Below, piece by piece: positions 50,364-59,457 of a stretch of DNA of 64,000 bases. How positions within the stretch are numbered: the stretch's first letter is position 1; every line of letters begins with the position of its first letter. The position numbers and the translations under genes were made by a program. Under the pieces are notes generated by a model, which was given only the letters and a program-made list of their open reading frames with translations, was not told the DNA's origin and did no database searches. Source of the DNA: Candidatus Aenigmatarchaeota archaeon. GTDB taxonomy: Archaea; Aenigmatarchaeota; Aenigmatarchaeia; CG10238-14; SCSR01. The stretch covers positions 80,181 to 144,180 of the forward strand of contig JACPAE010000004.1 of NCBI GenBank assembly GCA_016181005.1. Reading direction: 5' to 3'.

Positions 50364-51053
50364 ATGAAAGCTGCAATGATTTTGCTAGTTCTTCTGCTGT
50401 TGCCAGCAGCTGTCCTTGGGCACGAAGAAGTAGCTCATGAAGAATCAAACGACAGGATAGCCGAAGAAATAGTACATTTCTTGAACGTGCCGAAATACTG
50501 GCTTCTGGCGCCAATTGCCATAATCTCAGCATGCATCGCGGCGATAATATACGGGGAGACGCTGAGCGAAAACAAGCGAATAATAATTTTTTCTGTCATA
50601 GCAATATCGACTGTTTCGGCGACCGCATTTCTCGTTGGACAGACAATCTACATGAGCATGACGTCATGGAGCAATGGGATAGTGCATTGGCATGCCGATT
50701 TTGAGCTTTGGATTTGCGGCGAGAAGCAAACATTGCCAGATCCTGCAGGGCTTGCAAACAGGGTGGGAACACAAGACGTGCACCATCACGGCGATTACAG
50801 GATTCACATAGAAGGCGTGATTGTTGACATGGAAGAGGCAACCTTGGGGCACTTTTTCGACGTTATAGAAGTGCCGTTCAGCAACAGCCAGTTAATGGAA
50901 AAGAAGAACGGAGACTTTTGCCCGGACGGAAATCCGGGAATTGTCAGGATGTACGTTAACGGCAAGGACTATATCGGGGATTATCGAGACTATGTGATAG
51001 CGCCTTATTCAAATGTGCCGCCAGGGGATTTCATAAAAATAGTTTTCGGTTGA
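50364..51053 (+). CDS. Membrane-anchored HxH-domain protein, paralogue 1
   Basis: About 229 residues. A signal-peptide-like start (MKAAMILLVLLLLPAAVLG) is followed by two more hydrophobic helices and an extracytoplasmic domain: HWHADFELWICGE, then VHHHGDYRIHIEG, then GHFFDVIEVPF, DFCPDGNPGIVRMYVNGKDYIGDY and GDFIKIVFG. This domain recurs in the proteins at 56213 and 59458. The frame starts earlier; ATG 50364 after the zinc gene is preferred (50343 is possible). The two His clusters plus Cys suggest copper or another soft metal; this is inference. Confidence 0.65.
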   Translation: MKAAMILLVLLLLPAAVLGHEEVAHEESNDRIAEEIVHFLNVPKYWLLAPIAIISACIAAIIYGETLSENKRIIIFSVIAISTVSATAFLVGQTIYMSMTSWSNGIVHWHADFELWICGEKQTLPDPAGLANRVGTQDVHHHGDYRIHIEGVIVDMEEATLGHFFDVIEVPFSNSQLMEKKNGDFCPDGNPGIVRMYVNGKDYIGDYRDYVIAPYSNVPPGDFIKIVFG

Positions 51054-51057
51054 TTTT

Positions 51058-51768
51058 ATGGCAGTTGAGACAGCATTACCGACACTGGGAATCGTGGTGA
51101 CAACGGCTATTGTGGACTCTATCAATCCATGCGCCATAGGTGTCTTAATCGTCCTATTATCAGCTTTGCTGGTGCTCAGGGAAAGCAAGAAGAGGATGAT
51201 TATTTTCGGCATTACTTACATAGCAGCAGTGTTCGTAGCCTACCTGCTTGCCGGGCTCGGCCTGATATTCTTCCTACAGAGGATACCTCTTGCAATTGCC
51301 GAATACATATCAATAGCGGTCGCGTCCCTGCTGATGGTCGCTGGCCTGCTGGAGATAAAGGACTTTTTCTGGTACGGCCGGTGGTTTTCGCTCAGCATTT
51401 CCGGCGCCAATGCAAAAAGAATCGAGAGGTACGCGAAAAGAATTTCCCTCCCCAGCCTGATTTTCCTTGGATTTTTCGTGGCTGCAGTCGAGCTTCCGTG
51501 CACAGGCGGGCCCTATCTTGCAATCACGCTCCTGCTTTCCCAAAGCTTCAATGCCACGGCGTTCGCAATGCTAGTGTTATACAACATAATCTTCATTATT
51601 CCTCTAGTTGCAATTCTTGCGGTAGTAATGCTGGGCGCAAGGGTTGATGTTGTCAAAAAGTGGAAGCAAAGGACCAAGGCTTACATGCGGCTTGCAACAG
51701 GTCTGATATTAATCGTCCTTAGCTGGCTTTTGATACTGATTGCCAATGGCACGATAAACTTTGGATAA
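51058..51768 (+). CDS. CcdA/DsbD-type transmembrane thiol transporter 1
   Basis: A 236-residue protein of six or so helices. The two redox cysteines are in DSINPCAIG and VELPCTGGPYLA, the CcdA pattern, which carries electrons from cytoplasmic thioredoxin across the membrane. It begins 4 bases after the HxH-domain gene, so the two are probably one functional unit (reductant supply for a metal or disulfide protein). Confidence 0.85.
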   Translation: MAVETALPTLGIVVTTAIVDSINPCAIGVLIVLLSALLVLRESKKRMIIFGITYIAAVFVAYLLAGLGLIFFLQRIPLAIAEYISIAVASLLMVAGLLEIKDFFWYGRWFSLSISGANAKRIERYAKRISLPSLIFLGFFVAAVELPCTGGPYLAITLLLSQSFNATAFAMLVLYNIIFIIPLVAILAVVMLGARVDVVKKWKQRTKAYMRLATGLILIVLSWLLILIANGTINFG

Positions 51769-51785
51769 CCCTGCAAGAAAGTTGT

Positions 51786-52286
51786 CTACCTTTTTCTTTT
51801 CTGCCTTGTCAGGTACAAGACAAGTGTGATTATGAAAAGAACCCAGCCGAGAGCACCGACCAAAAACAAAGTATTGTAATCGGCAAAATAACCCGGGTAG
51901 TAGTTTCCCATCATCCTCATCATCATAGGCATCATATTCACATTCATCATTCCAGATACAGTTCCGCACCCTAGCCAGTTCTTGCCCATAATAATGTGCA
52001 TCTGTTTCAAGCTTTCAGACCCTTCGCCGCCCATCATTGCGTCCATCTGCTCATGAAGCTCATGGTCGCCAGCCATCTTCTCCATCACGGAATCACCAAG
52101 CCCTTCAAGTTCTTGGCCGGATACGTTATTGCAGCTCAGCTCTCCCACAGTGCTGACGCCCTGTTCCGCCATCATGCTTGCCATAATGTCGTTAACGTCG
52201 GCAGAGCTAGACGTCATGTGTGCATAAGAAAATGGTGCGATAACGCTGACTGCAAATATAAACAAAACTATCGTTTGCAGTTTCAT
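51786..52286 (-). CDS. Secreted, membrane-anchored Met/His-rich protein
   Basis: About 166 residues: a signal peptide (KLQTIVLFIFAVSVIAPFSYAH), a helical domain with Met-rich stretches (MASMMAEQG, MEKMAGDHELHEQMDAMMGG, and MMNVNMMPMMMRMMGNYY), two Cys, and a C-terminal anchor helix (LVGALGWVLFIITLVLYL) with a basic end. Met-rich motifs commonly bind copper(I). The neighbouring copper ATPase gene starts in the same direction upstream, so it may pass copper on or store it outside the cell. ATG 52286 is preferred over TTG 52295. Confidence 0.65.
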   Translation of the reverse strand: MKLQTIVLFIFAVSVIAPFSYAHMTSSSADVNDIMASMMAEQGVSTVGELSCNNVSGQELEGLGDSVMEKMAGDHELHEQMDAMMGGEGSESLKQMHIIMGKNWLGCGTVSGMMNVNMMPMMMRMMGNYYPGYFADYNTLFLVGALGWVLFIITLVLYLTRQKRKR

Positions 52287-52316
52287 ATTTGACAATTCAA
52301 ACTCATAGCTTAAATA

Positions 52317-54383
52317 CTATTTTATCCTAGGTTTATAGCCCCTCATCAACAGAGAATTCCCGACAACAGAAAATGAGCTGAACGCCATCGCAGCCCCCGC
52401 GATGATGGGCGACAGCAGCAAGCCGAAGAAAGGATATAACAACCCGGCGGCTATCGGTATTCCGACTGTGTTGTATGCAAATGCCCAAAATAAGTTCTGC
52501 TTTATCTTCCGAACAGTATACCTGCTCAAATCTATGGACGTAATTACATCTCTTATATCACTTTTGATAAGAACAATCTTTCCTGTCTCAAGTGCAACAT
52601 CTGTACCGGAACCTATTGCAATTCCTAGATGCGCCTGAGCCAGCATGGGCGCGTCATTAATGCCGTCCCCTACGGTTGCAACTACTTTTTTCTTCCTCTG
52701 GAGTTCTTTCACTTTCTCCGCCTTCTCTTCCGGCAAAACTTGAGCCATAACGTTTTCGATTCCAAGTTGTTTGGCAATAGTTTTAGCAGTTCTTTCGTTA
52801 TCCCCCGTAATCATCCAAACTTCTATTCCCATTCTCTTCAGCTGTTCAATTGCTTCTTTGGAAAATTCCTTCAAAGTATCAGCGACCGCAATTAAACCAA
52901 TGGCCTCCCCACCATATGCAACTGCAACTGCAGTTTTGCCCTCGTTTTCTAATTTCTGAAGTTCAGACTCAAACTTTGTCACGTCAACCTTGTTTTCTTT
53001 CAAGAAAGTTCTGGTTCCCACAAGAATTTGTTTTTTCAGGTATGTTGCCTTAATTCCTTTACCTGAAACCGCTTCGTATTTTTCCGCGCTTGGTATCCTA
53101 GTCTTCATTTCCCTAGCCTTTTGTACAATCGCCTGCCCTATTGGATGTTCAGAGCCAGCTTCAGCGACAGACGCCAGCCTGAGAACCTCGTCTTCCTTAA
53201 CATTAGACAAACGAACTATATCCGTGACAACTGGCTGACCTTTTGTCAACGTCCCAGTTTTATCAAGAACAATGGTATCAATTTTGTGTGCAACCTCTAA
53301 AGCTTCTCCGCCCTTTATTAAAATTCCATTCTTGGCTCCCAAGCCTGTGCCAACTAAAATTGCTGTTGGTGTCGCAATTCCCAAGGCGCATGGACATGCA
53401 ATTATCAGAACTGTGATGAAGATTGTTAAAGCAAAAATGAAACTTTGCCCCAGAATATACCATAAAATACCGGATAATATCGCAACGGCGATGACGCTAG
53501 GCGTGAAAATAGCCGAGACTTTATCAGCCAGCCTCTGGATAGGCGCCCTTCCTGTCTGAGCTTCTTGCACAACCTTGATTATCTGTTGCAATACAGTGTC
53601 GCTACCTATTTTTGTGGCCTTGAATTTGACCAGTCCCGTCTTGTTGATAGTAGAGCCTATGACTTCGTCGCCGACCCTTTTTGTAACAGGCAATGACTCT
53701 CCCGTAATCATGCTCTCATCAACAGACGATTCTCCTTCAACAACCACACCGTCAACAGGAAACTTTTCACCCGGCCTAACAGCGATTATGTCACCAATCT
53801 GAAGCTCCTCTATAGGAATCTCGACCTCTCTCTTGTTCTTGATAACCATTGCAGTTTTAGGCTGCAGTCCCATCAGCGCCTTGATGGATTCGGAAGCCTT
53901 GGCTTTTGCAGATTCCTCCAAGAACTTTCCCAACAATATTAGAGCTATTATGATCACAGAAGCGTCAAAATAAGTCTCGCCAATAAATGTTTCTGGAAAG
54001 AATGTTACAAGAGTGCTGTATAGCCAGGCCGCAGAAGTGCCTGTTGCAATCAGCGTGTCCATGTTGGCGATTCTGGCTCTCAAACCGTCCCATGCGCCTT
54101 TGTAGAATCTCCAGCCTGCATAGAACTGGACTGGCGTAGCCAGAAGTAACAAAATCAAATTGTTGTTCGGCAGCTTGTAAAAGAAAGAAAGGACAACGAC
54201 CGGTATAGCTATCAAGCCGCTGAATATGGCAAGGAACCGCAGTTTCTTAAGCTCGACCTCAGGAGATTCATAAGTTTTCAGGCAGACTTCGCTGCAAAAG
54301 TAGATTGTTTTGCCGTCGACTTGCTTCTTGTAGACTGCATTCTTCTCATCCACGTGCATGCCACAGACAGTGTCTATCGCCAT
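52317..54383 (-). CDS. copA: Copper-type P1B ATPase with N-terminal YHS domain
   Basis: A 688-residue P1B ATPase. Residues 1-40 form a YHS-type metal site ([10 protein letters not shown]..., IYFCSEVC) in place of the usual heavy-metal-associated domain. Then TGES (228-231), CPC at 330-332 in the metal channel, DKTGT at 374-378 with the phosphorylated Asp, SEHPIGQA and [13 protein letters not shown] follow. It exports copper or silver from the cytoplasm. A separate YHS protein is encoded just upstream. Confidence 0.93.
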   Translation of the reverse strand: MAIDTVCGMHVDEKNAVYKKQVDGKTIYFCSEVCLKTYESPEVELKKLRFLAIFSGLIAIPVVVLSFFYKLPNNNLILLLLATPVQFYAGWRFYKGAWDGLRARIANMDTLIATGTSAAWLYSTLVTFFPETFIGETYFDASVIIIALILLGKFLEESAKAKASESIKALMGLQPKTAMVIKNKREVEIPIEELQIGDIIAVRPGEKFPVDGVVVEGESSVDESMITGESLPVTKRVGDEVIGSTINKTGLVKFKATKIGSDTVLQQIIKVVQEAQTGRAPIQRLADKVSAIFTPSVIAVAILSGILWYILGQSFIFALTIFITVLIIACPCALGIATPTAILVGTGLGAKNGILIKGGEALEVAHKIDTIVLDKTGTLTKGQPVVTDIVRLSNVKEDEVLRLASVAEAGSEHPIGQAIVQKAREMKTRIPSAEKYEAVSGKGIKATYLKKQILVGTRTFLKENKVDVTKFESELQKLENEGKTAVAVAYGGEAIGLIAVADTLKEFSKEAIEQLKRMGIEVWMITGDNERTAKTIAKQLGIENVMAQVLPEEKAEKVKELQRKKKVVATVGDGINDAPMLAQAHLGIAIGSGTDVALETGKIVLIKSDIRDVITSIDLSRYTVRKIKQNLFWAFAYNTVGIPIAAGLLYPFFGLLLSPIIAGAAMAFSSFSVVGNSLLMRGYKPRIK

Positions 54384-54398
54384 AATTAATTATAAATT

Positions 54399-54536
54399 TT
54401 ATTTAACAAATTTATTAGGATCTATCATGAATTCAGCTTGACAATTGCTACTGCAGAAATAATAGGTTTTGCCTTTATGTTGAGCTTTAATTTTACCTTC
54501 ATTAATTTCCATTTTGCAAATAGGGTCCATGGCCAT
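54399..54536 (-). CDS. Stand-alone YHS-domain protein, 45 aa
   Basis: Starts at ATG 54536 (MAMDPICKMEINEGK) and consists of one YHS domain: DPICKM and TYYFCSSNCQAEF are the two metal-binding knuckles. It closely resembles the first 40 residues of the ATPase encoded 16 bases downstream and may deliver copper to it. The longer frame to 54653 is unlikely, since it would overlap the neighbouring gene widely. Confidence 0.8.
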   Translation of the reverse strand: MAMDPICKMEINEGKIKAQHKGKTYYFCSSNCQAEFMIDPNKFVK

Positions 54537-54559
54537 AACAATCCATTGAAGTTTAAAGT

Positions 54560-55402
54560 TCATTTTGGGAAAAGCAAGATCACAAATTCCTTTACGAATA
54601 TTGACGAAAGAAACAAATAAAGACCAACTAAAATCAAAATTACTGCACTCCATTTCCTTATCTTTGGTGTAATATTAGTCAACTTTTCTATAGTTTCCCT
54701 CTTTACTAAACCAACAAGGAAAGATAATACTATCATTAGAAAAGCCATTGTTAGTGAAAAAACAATGAAAGCGGTTAATGCAGATATAAAACCACCTGTA
54801 CTGAAAGCAAATAGTATTAGCCCAGCAAGTATAGGACCTACACATCCAATTCCAATTATATTATAAGCAAAACCATAGGTGAATGCTTTAGCTGATGAAT
54901 TCTGTCGAATAATCAGTCTATTGCTATACTCAGCTATTCTGTGAAAGAATCCTAATCCAGTGAAATATTGTGAGAATCCAAATAAGATTAAAACAGAACC
55001 TACAACTCCTCTGAAGATTCTAACATACAAGTTTGGCTGGTCTGTTGATAATGCAAACGATTTAGCAAAGTTTTCGCCTAAAATTCCGATCAAACTCCCG
55101 AAGATAATGTTAAAAACAATTATACCTAACGCTGTTAGTACACCATAATAAACTATTTTGGATATACCCTTTCTTCTTGCACCATAAAAGCTAGTTAAAT
55201 AAGCCGGTAATACAGGAAATGAACAGGGATTAAAAAATGTAGCAATTCCAGCAACAATAGCTAAAAATAACAAGCTGTATACCTCAAAAGTTTTGGTAAC
55301 AGTAATAACAAAATATCTGAATGTTAAATAACCAAATAAAATAACAAAAGCTAGCAAAATTAAACTTATCAGTAAACTAAAATTTTGAGTTCTATTTTTC
55401 AT
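54560..55402 (-). CDS. CcdA/DsbD-type transmembrane thiol transporter 2
   Basis: A 280-residue membrane protein with an extra N-terminal helix and the CcdA core: FFNPCSFPVLPAYLTSFYG with the first Cys and IGIGCVGPILAGLIL with the second. It would carry electrons across the membrane to the Trx-like proteins in this island. It overlaps the upstream gene by 4 bases. Confidence 0.85.
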   Translation of the reverse strand: MKNRTQNFSLLISLILLAFVILFGYLTFRYFVITVTKTFEVYSLLFLAIVAGIATFFNPCSFPVLPAYLTSFYGARRKGISKIVYYGVLTALGIIVFNIIFGSLIGILGENFAKSFALSTDQPNLYVRIFRGVVGSVLILFGFSQYFTGLGFFHRIAEYSNRLIIRQNSSAKAFTYGFAYNIIGIGCVGPILAGLILFAFSTGGFISALTAFIVFSLTMAFLMIVLSFLVGLVKRETIEKLTNITPKIRKWSAVILILVGLYLFLSSIFVKEFVILLFPK

Positions 55403-55836
55403 CTTATCACAATTCGGATTTTATTTAATAACAAACCATAAGACAACAAAATTGTTGCAAAAGAAATTGCTATTACTCCTAAAGAATTTATAACATACAT
55501 TCCCAAATAAAAGAGACTTCCGCCTATTATCATTAACAAAAAAGAAAGTTTATTTCTATAAGCACCAATTGCTGCTAAAATTATTGATAATATCAAAATT
55601 ATTGGACCATAAGGAGGAGTACCTAGTGTTATCCAAAAGTTTAACAAGTATCCTAAAGGTGAATTATCAACAACTCCTAAAGTTTGACTCGACGCCATAA
55701 TACCTGTATGAGAAAGTGTTTGTGATCCTATAAGAATTGTTATCGGAAGGAGAGGAACTATAACCATACCCGAGCAACTTACAAACCCTACTCCACCTAA
55801 TGCACTAAAATATTTTCTTAGATTTTTTACCATCAT
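55399..55836 (-). CDS. Small membrane protein coupled to CcdA 2
   Basis: A 145-residue protein of four helices with a Cys in GVGFVSCSGMVIVPLLP. The start resembles transporters of the mercury/copper type only loosely, so no family is assigned. A 4-base overlap with the CcdA-like gene shows co-translation; it may be a partner in thiol or metal transfer. Confidence 0.55.
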   Translation of the reverse strand: MMVKNLRKYFSALGGVGFVSCSGMVIVPLLPITILIGSQTLSHTGIMASSQTLGVVDNSPLGYLLNFWITLGTPPYGPIILILSIILAAIGAYRNKLSFLLMIIGGSLFYLGMYVINSLGVIAISFATILLSYGLLLNKIRIVIR

Positions 55837-55878
55837 TTTACTCGCAACCGAATTAATTTTACATATCCCCAGTTTTCA

Positions 55879-56175
55879 TTATCTACCACACAAATATTTA
55901 CAGTATTTGTTAGTGTGTTTATCGATTAATTTCAATAGAGGCAATATAGTTTCTTTGTTTAGGGAATAGATACTGTGTTTACCTTTTCTAGTATTATGGA
56001 CAAATCTACATGTTGTTAGGCGTTTCAGACTTTTAGAAATAGTTGTCTGATCATAACCTAGTTCATTAGTTAGTTGCGTAACATTCTTAGGTTTCTTCAT
56101 TAAGGCATGCAGTATTTCTAGTCTAATTTCGTTGCTCAATGTACCAAAGAATAGTGCATATGGCATTTTAGTCAT
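55879..56175 (-). CDS. ArsR-family regulator of the copper/thiol island
   Basis: A 98-residue winged-helix protein: FGTLSNEIRLEILHALMKKPKNVTQLTNELGYDQTTISKSLKRLTTCRFVHNTRKGKHSIYSL. Its Cys (TTCRF, NKYCKYLCGR) could sense metal. It precedes the membrane protein, CcdA, YHS and CopA genes on the same strand, so it probably controls them. Its start lies in an operator like that of the ArsR gene at 28.5 kb. Confidence 0.82.
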   Translation of the reverse strand: MTKMPYALFFGTLSNEIRLEILHALMKKPKNVTQLTNELGYDQTTISKSLKRLTTCRFVHNTRKGKHSIYSLNKETILPLLKLIDKHTNKYCKYLCGR

Positions 56176-56193
56176 ATGATATATTTGCCATAT
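56174..56193. promoter_or_regulatory. ArsR-type operator, ATATGA-N8-CCATAT
   Basis: An imperfect palindrome overlapping the regulator's start codon and followed (towards the promoter) by tttagtatttaag, which holds the TATA box on the minus strand. The order and spacing match 28577-28608. Confidence 0.55.
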
Positions 56194-56212
56194 TTAGTAT
56201 TTAAGTTTAACT

Positions 56213-56713
56213 TCATTCGAAGATTATCACTATTTCATCCCCATCTCTAATAACATATTTTTCAAAGTCGTTATTTAATTTGTTATTTACAAACATTTTC
56301 ACGCTTCCTTCAGGACCATTGCAAAATTCGAAAATACAGTTCTTGTTAAAAGTCTTTCCCCAAACTTGGAAGAAATTACCCAGATACATATCCTGTGATG
56401 TTGGTGCATGCATCATAACTTCCCAATGTAGCGTGCCAGTAGCATCGTGAGTATGCATATTCGTCATGTCCATCATACTGTCATAAAAGGGGCTGCTTGC
56501 ATATTCGCTACCTATCCCTATATTGGCGGGTATAGCAACTTTCTCACCTTTTATTATTATTTCAAGATTAGGATGCCAGTGTATAGGTTTATTGGGTAAA
56601 ACAACATTGTCGGTTATTTTTGAAAAAGAAAACAAAGAGTATAGGCCCATCAATAAGCCAATAGAACCCAAAACAACGACAAAAATTACTATTATGTTTT
56701 CATTTCTTTTCAT
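56213..56713 (-). CDS. Membrane-anchored HxH-domain protein, paralogue 2
   Basis: About 166 residues: one N-terminal helix (NIIVIFVVVLGSIGLLMGLYSLF), then an external domain with IHWHPNLEIIIKGEK, a Met/His-rich part (MMDMTNMHTHDATGTLHWEVMMHAP), LGNFFQVWGKTF, a Cys pair (NKNCIFEFCNGPEG) and the ending YVIRDGDEIVIIFE. Same domain as 50364 and 59458. ATG 56713 follows the upstream stop by one base; 56728 is possible. Probably binds a metal outside the cell. Confidence 0.65.
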   Translation of the reverse strand: MKRNENIIVIFVVVLGSIGLLMGLYSLFSFSKITDNVVLPNKPIHWHPNLEIIIKGEKVAIPANIGIGSEYASSPFYDSMMDMTNMHTHDATGTLHWEVMMHAPTSQDMYLGNFFQVWGKTFNKNCIFEFCNGPEGSVKMFVNNKLNNDFEKYVIRDGDEIVIIFE

Positions 56714-56714
56714 A

Positions 56715-57518
56715 CTATCTCGTTGCATTGACTACCTTATTCTGATCGAGATCCTTATAAGTTCCCATCAGTTCCGTGCTCCTGAAAACATACCAGCCGT
56801 CATCCTCGACAGTTCCGACATCATTCCAAATGCCAACTAAAGACGGATATACGGAAGCATCAGGGGAAAGAATTATCGTAGGCACTTTTGTTATGCTGTA
56901 CTTTTGCAGCAGTTCTTTCCCTGCAGTCGACGATACATCATAAGTCAGAGACTTGTCTACATAAATGCCGAAGTTTGGAAGTACCTGCATATGGTTCTCC
57001 ACATCATAGCACTCCAGACAAGAGTTATCCGTGAGCCTTATCACTTCAACGAGGCCGACAACACGCTCTGTGTCCAGCCTGTAATATGGCGGGATGTGGT
57101 CGATAACAACAACATTGTCAACAGCCTCCACACCAATCCTCGCCCACAAATGGGCAATATTTGCCTGTGAAACCTCTCCGGTGATGACTAGAGCCGGGAG
57201 ACTTGCTATACCGTTCTTCGCAATTATGTCCTGCGCTTCATCGCCCTTATAATCCAAATTCTTTTCCTGGACAACATTAACATTCTGGTCCTTGATGAAC
57301 TCAGCAACTCGCGACATGTCATAACAGTTTTCGCAATCGGCAGCCGTTATCAAGGCGAAATGCAAGTTTGCAGGCCTCTCCTGCTGGAGCTTCGACCTGA
57401 TCGGCTCAAGCGCACTATTTGTAAGGAAAATGTTTATGCCATAAATAATAACCAAGGCTATTGCAAGCCCTACGAATGCATTGCGCACCAGTTCATTGTG
57501 CCTCTTGCGTTTTCTCAA
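56715..57518 (-). CDS. Membrane-anchored protein with two CxxC Trx-like repeats
   Basis: A 267-residue protein with an N-terminal anchor (FVGLAIALVIIYGINIF) and two thioredoxin-like halves: ALITAADCENCYDMSRVAEF with SLPALVITGE, and RLTDNSCLECYDVENHMQV with ITKVPTIILS. This is an external double-Trx protein, likely a reductant or disulfide carrier. The only start is TTG 57518, but a ggag site lies about 8 bases before it, so TTG is credible. The next gene begins one base after its stop. Confidence 0.75.
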   Translation of the reverse strand: MRKRKRHNELVRNAFVGLAIALVIIYGINIFLTNSALEPIRSKLQQERPANLHFALITAADCENCYDMSRVAEFIKDQNVNVVQEKNLDYKGDEAQDIIAKNGIASLPALVITGEVSQANIAHLWARIGVEAVDNVVVIDHIPPYYRLDTERVVGLVEVIRLTDNSCLECYDVENHMQVLPNFGIYVDKSLTYDVSSTAGKELLQKYSITKVPTIILSPDASVYPSLVGIWNDVGTVEDDGWYVFRSTELMGTYKDLDQNKVVNATR

Positions 57519-57554
57519 CTAGACAACTCCTTTAAAAATGAAGAAAAGGAAAGC

Positions 57555-57743
57555 TTACCCGCAACCGCCAACTTGCGAAGCCTGCGACAACTGGGAAAGC
57601 ACGCCAGACTGAGAACTTACGGCAGCCGTTCCTACCACACCGCTGGATATGGCCTGGGTCAATGTAACAAGCTGTATCGCCTGCACACCTGCCATTAGCA
57701 CCAATATTCCCATCAGCGCAAGCAGCACCATGTTCGTGTTCAT
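57555..57743 (-). CDS. Small single-helix membrane protein ending in GGCG
   Basis: A 62-residue protein: one hydrophobic helix (MVLLALMGILVLMAGVQAIQLV), a Ser/Gln/Val-rich external part, and a Cys as the next-to-last residue (SQVGGCG). A strong ribosome site (ggagg) lies about 8 bases upstream of ATG 57743. A free terminal Cys in a membrane-anchored peptide between two Trx-like proteins suggests a redox-cycled thiol. Function is inferred only from place. Confidence 0.6.
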   Translation of the reverse strand: MNTNMVLLALMGILVLMAGVQAIQLVTLTQAISSGVVGTAAVSSQSGVLSQLSQASQVGGCG

Positions 57744-57764
57744 CTAACAACCTCCTTAATTAAT

Positions 57765-58040
57765 TTAATCATTATCTAATAAATGCCCTTTGCAGCCATG
57801 CTCTATGCTGCATTGCACCAATTCCCCGAACTTTGGAACGCCTTCAAACATCTTCCTGCCGTTTCCAACTATTGTCGGAATTGTTCTGACATTGTATTTT
57901 TTTGCCTCTTTCATGCCCTGGCTTTTGGCAAGATCGTATATCCGCAGAGAGCATTTCGCGCCCATAACTTTTCTTACCATGTCCTCTGTTTTTGTGCAAA
58001 GATGGCAACCGCTTACGAATAACTCAATATCCATTGGCAT
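57765..58040 (-). CDS. Thioredoxin-fold protein with CHLC site
   Basis: A 91-residue cytoplasmic Trx-like protein: ELFVSGCHLCTKTEDMVRKVMG with the CxxC site and VRTIPTIVGNGRKMFEG with the cis-Pro. Two more Cys lie near the C-terminus (VQCSIEHGCKG). The His in the site (CHLC) is as in CPHC-type oxidases only in part. It lies between the small membrane protein and the polytopic CPVC protein genes. Confidence 0.72.
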   Translation of the reverse strand: MPMDIELFVSGCHLCTKTEDMVRKVMGAKCSLRIYDLAKSQGMKEAKKYNVRTIPTIVGNGRKMFEGVPKFGELVQCSIEHGCKGHLLDND

Positions 58041-58044
58041 TTAC

Positions 58045-59439
58045 TCACAACCCCAGGCCCTGCAGATACTGCTTAACGGCATAAGAGCCTGATAAGGATG
58101 AATATTGCTTTCCGGCAACCAGTTCTCTATCCACATCGTTCCAATCTTTGTTTTCCGCCAATTTAAAGTACAGTGCGTCCTGTATGTATGTTGCGGGGAA
58201 CCAGTATGAGTTGAACTTGACGAATGCATCAAACATCTCCTCCTCACTGTAGCCTTGATGAGCCATGAGCTCAACCAATCCAAGTGCAGAGAACCCGTGC
58301 GAGCAGTCTGGCGCAGACGTAGGATTGCCGCAGCACGGCCTGTACGAGTTCTTCGCGACCTTCTCGGCTTTAGCCTGCTGTTCAGGCGTCAGCTCAATGA
58401 GACTTGTGTCGCCGTAGCCTGCCTTGCCTACGCCTATATCATAATCGCCAAAATACTGCGCAAACGGGCTGTCGTGCAGAATCTGGTTGTCGTTGTGCTT
58501 GCCCAGCGTCCAGAGTACGTACATCATAAAGACGCCATTGTCTGAATTGATCGTAAGCTTTTCGTCCGAATAGTCCGATGTCAGCAATGTTTTTTGTTCA
58601 GTTGTCAGGGGCTTGCCATACCTTTTCGTCATTATATCGTCCAGCTTGTCCACGTCAAGAACGCCCGCCTTGACCATCTTGCTCACAGAATCTCCCCATT
58701 TAGCGTCTATTGTGAAACCTTTCTCCGGCAGAACCTCCAGGGCAACCGAGTCTACATCAACCTTTCCATCTGTGCTTGTAGCAGAGCCCGTTGTGCTGAC
58801 TGCGTTCCCTGTGACGATTGGCATTAACTGATAGCCGAAAATCAGCAAGGCCGCGACAGTAATGCCGATGAAGGCGTATGTCTGCAAAGGAGTTAGTTCA
58901 TCGCTGAAAGAATGCCTGGATCTCTTTAAAGCAGCTTCTGTTGTGGTGCATGCTATGCAAATGTTGTCGTATGAAAATCTTACCGTAAGCAAAACTCCAA
59001 CGGCCAGCAGGGCAAGTCCGGCAATCTGTATCCAAATCAGGTATGGTATAACTGAGACAAGCGGAATGGTTATGAAACTGCCAAGGACAAGAAAGTTCAC
59101 GCCAAGGCACACCGGGCACACTGCAGCGAACGCTCCTGCGGCCATTCCCAAGAACGACGTGCCTCTTGAAATAGCCTTGTTCTGAATGGAGTATCTAGTC
59201 AGCGTGACAATCAGCGAGGCCATTAAAGACGCTGCTGCAATGTAGAAATAATCAAACAGCCCTGGTTTCACATCCTTGAAAAATCCCAGCTCGATAATAG
59301 GGATTACAAAAATCCCATAGAAGAAAGAGTACAGCAACAAAAATCCAACTAGGGCAGCGAGAAAAAACTTTAGGTTCTTTTTTGCGACCACGGTTAAAGT
59401 GTTTGAAAAGACTTGTTTAATAGAAGATTTTTTCCTCAT
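58045..59439 (-). CDS. Polytopic membrane protein with CPVC helix and external Cys-rich domain
   Basis: A 464-residue protein. The N-terminal 230 residues form five or six helices with paired Cys (AAVCPVCLGVNFL and DNICIACTTTEAAL). An external domain follows, with a helical Lys/Asp-rich part and the cluster YRPCCGNPTSAPDCSHGFSALGLVELMAHQGYSEEEMFDAFVKFNSYWFP, which recalls PCYCGC-type domains. No family fits the whole chain. Membrane Cys pairs plus an external Cys cluster suggest a quinone- or metal-linked thiol oxidoreductase. Confidence 0.6.
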   Translation of the reverse strand: MRKKSSIKQVFSNTLTVVAKKNLKFFLAALVGFLLLYSFFYGIFVIPIIELGFFKDVKPGLFDYFYIAAASLMASLIVTLTRYSIQNKAISRGTSFLGMAAGAFAAVCPVCLGVNFLVLGSFITIPLVSVIPYLIWIQIAGLALLAVGVLLTVRFSYDNICIACTTTEAALKRSRHSFSDELTPLQTYAFIGITVAALLIFGYQLMPIVTGNAVSTTGSATSTDGKVDVDSVALEVLPEKGFTIDAKWGDSVSKMVKAGVLDVDKLDDIMTKRYGKPLTTEQKTLLTSDYSDEKLTINSDNGVFMMYVLWTLGKHNDNQILHDSPFAQYFGDYDIGVGKAGYGDTSLIELTPEQQAKAEKVAKNSYRPCCGNPTSAPDCSHGFSALGLVELMAHQGYSEEEMFDAFVKFNSYWFPATYIQDALYFKLAENKDWNDVDRELVAGKQYSSLSGSYAVKQYLQGLGL

Positions 59440-59457
59440 AATACCATTATTCTGTCG

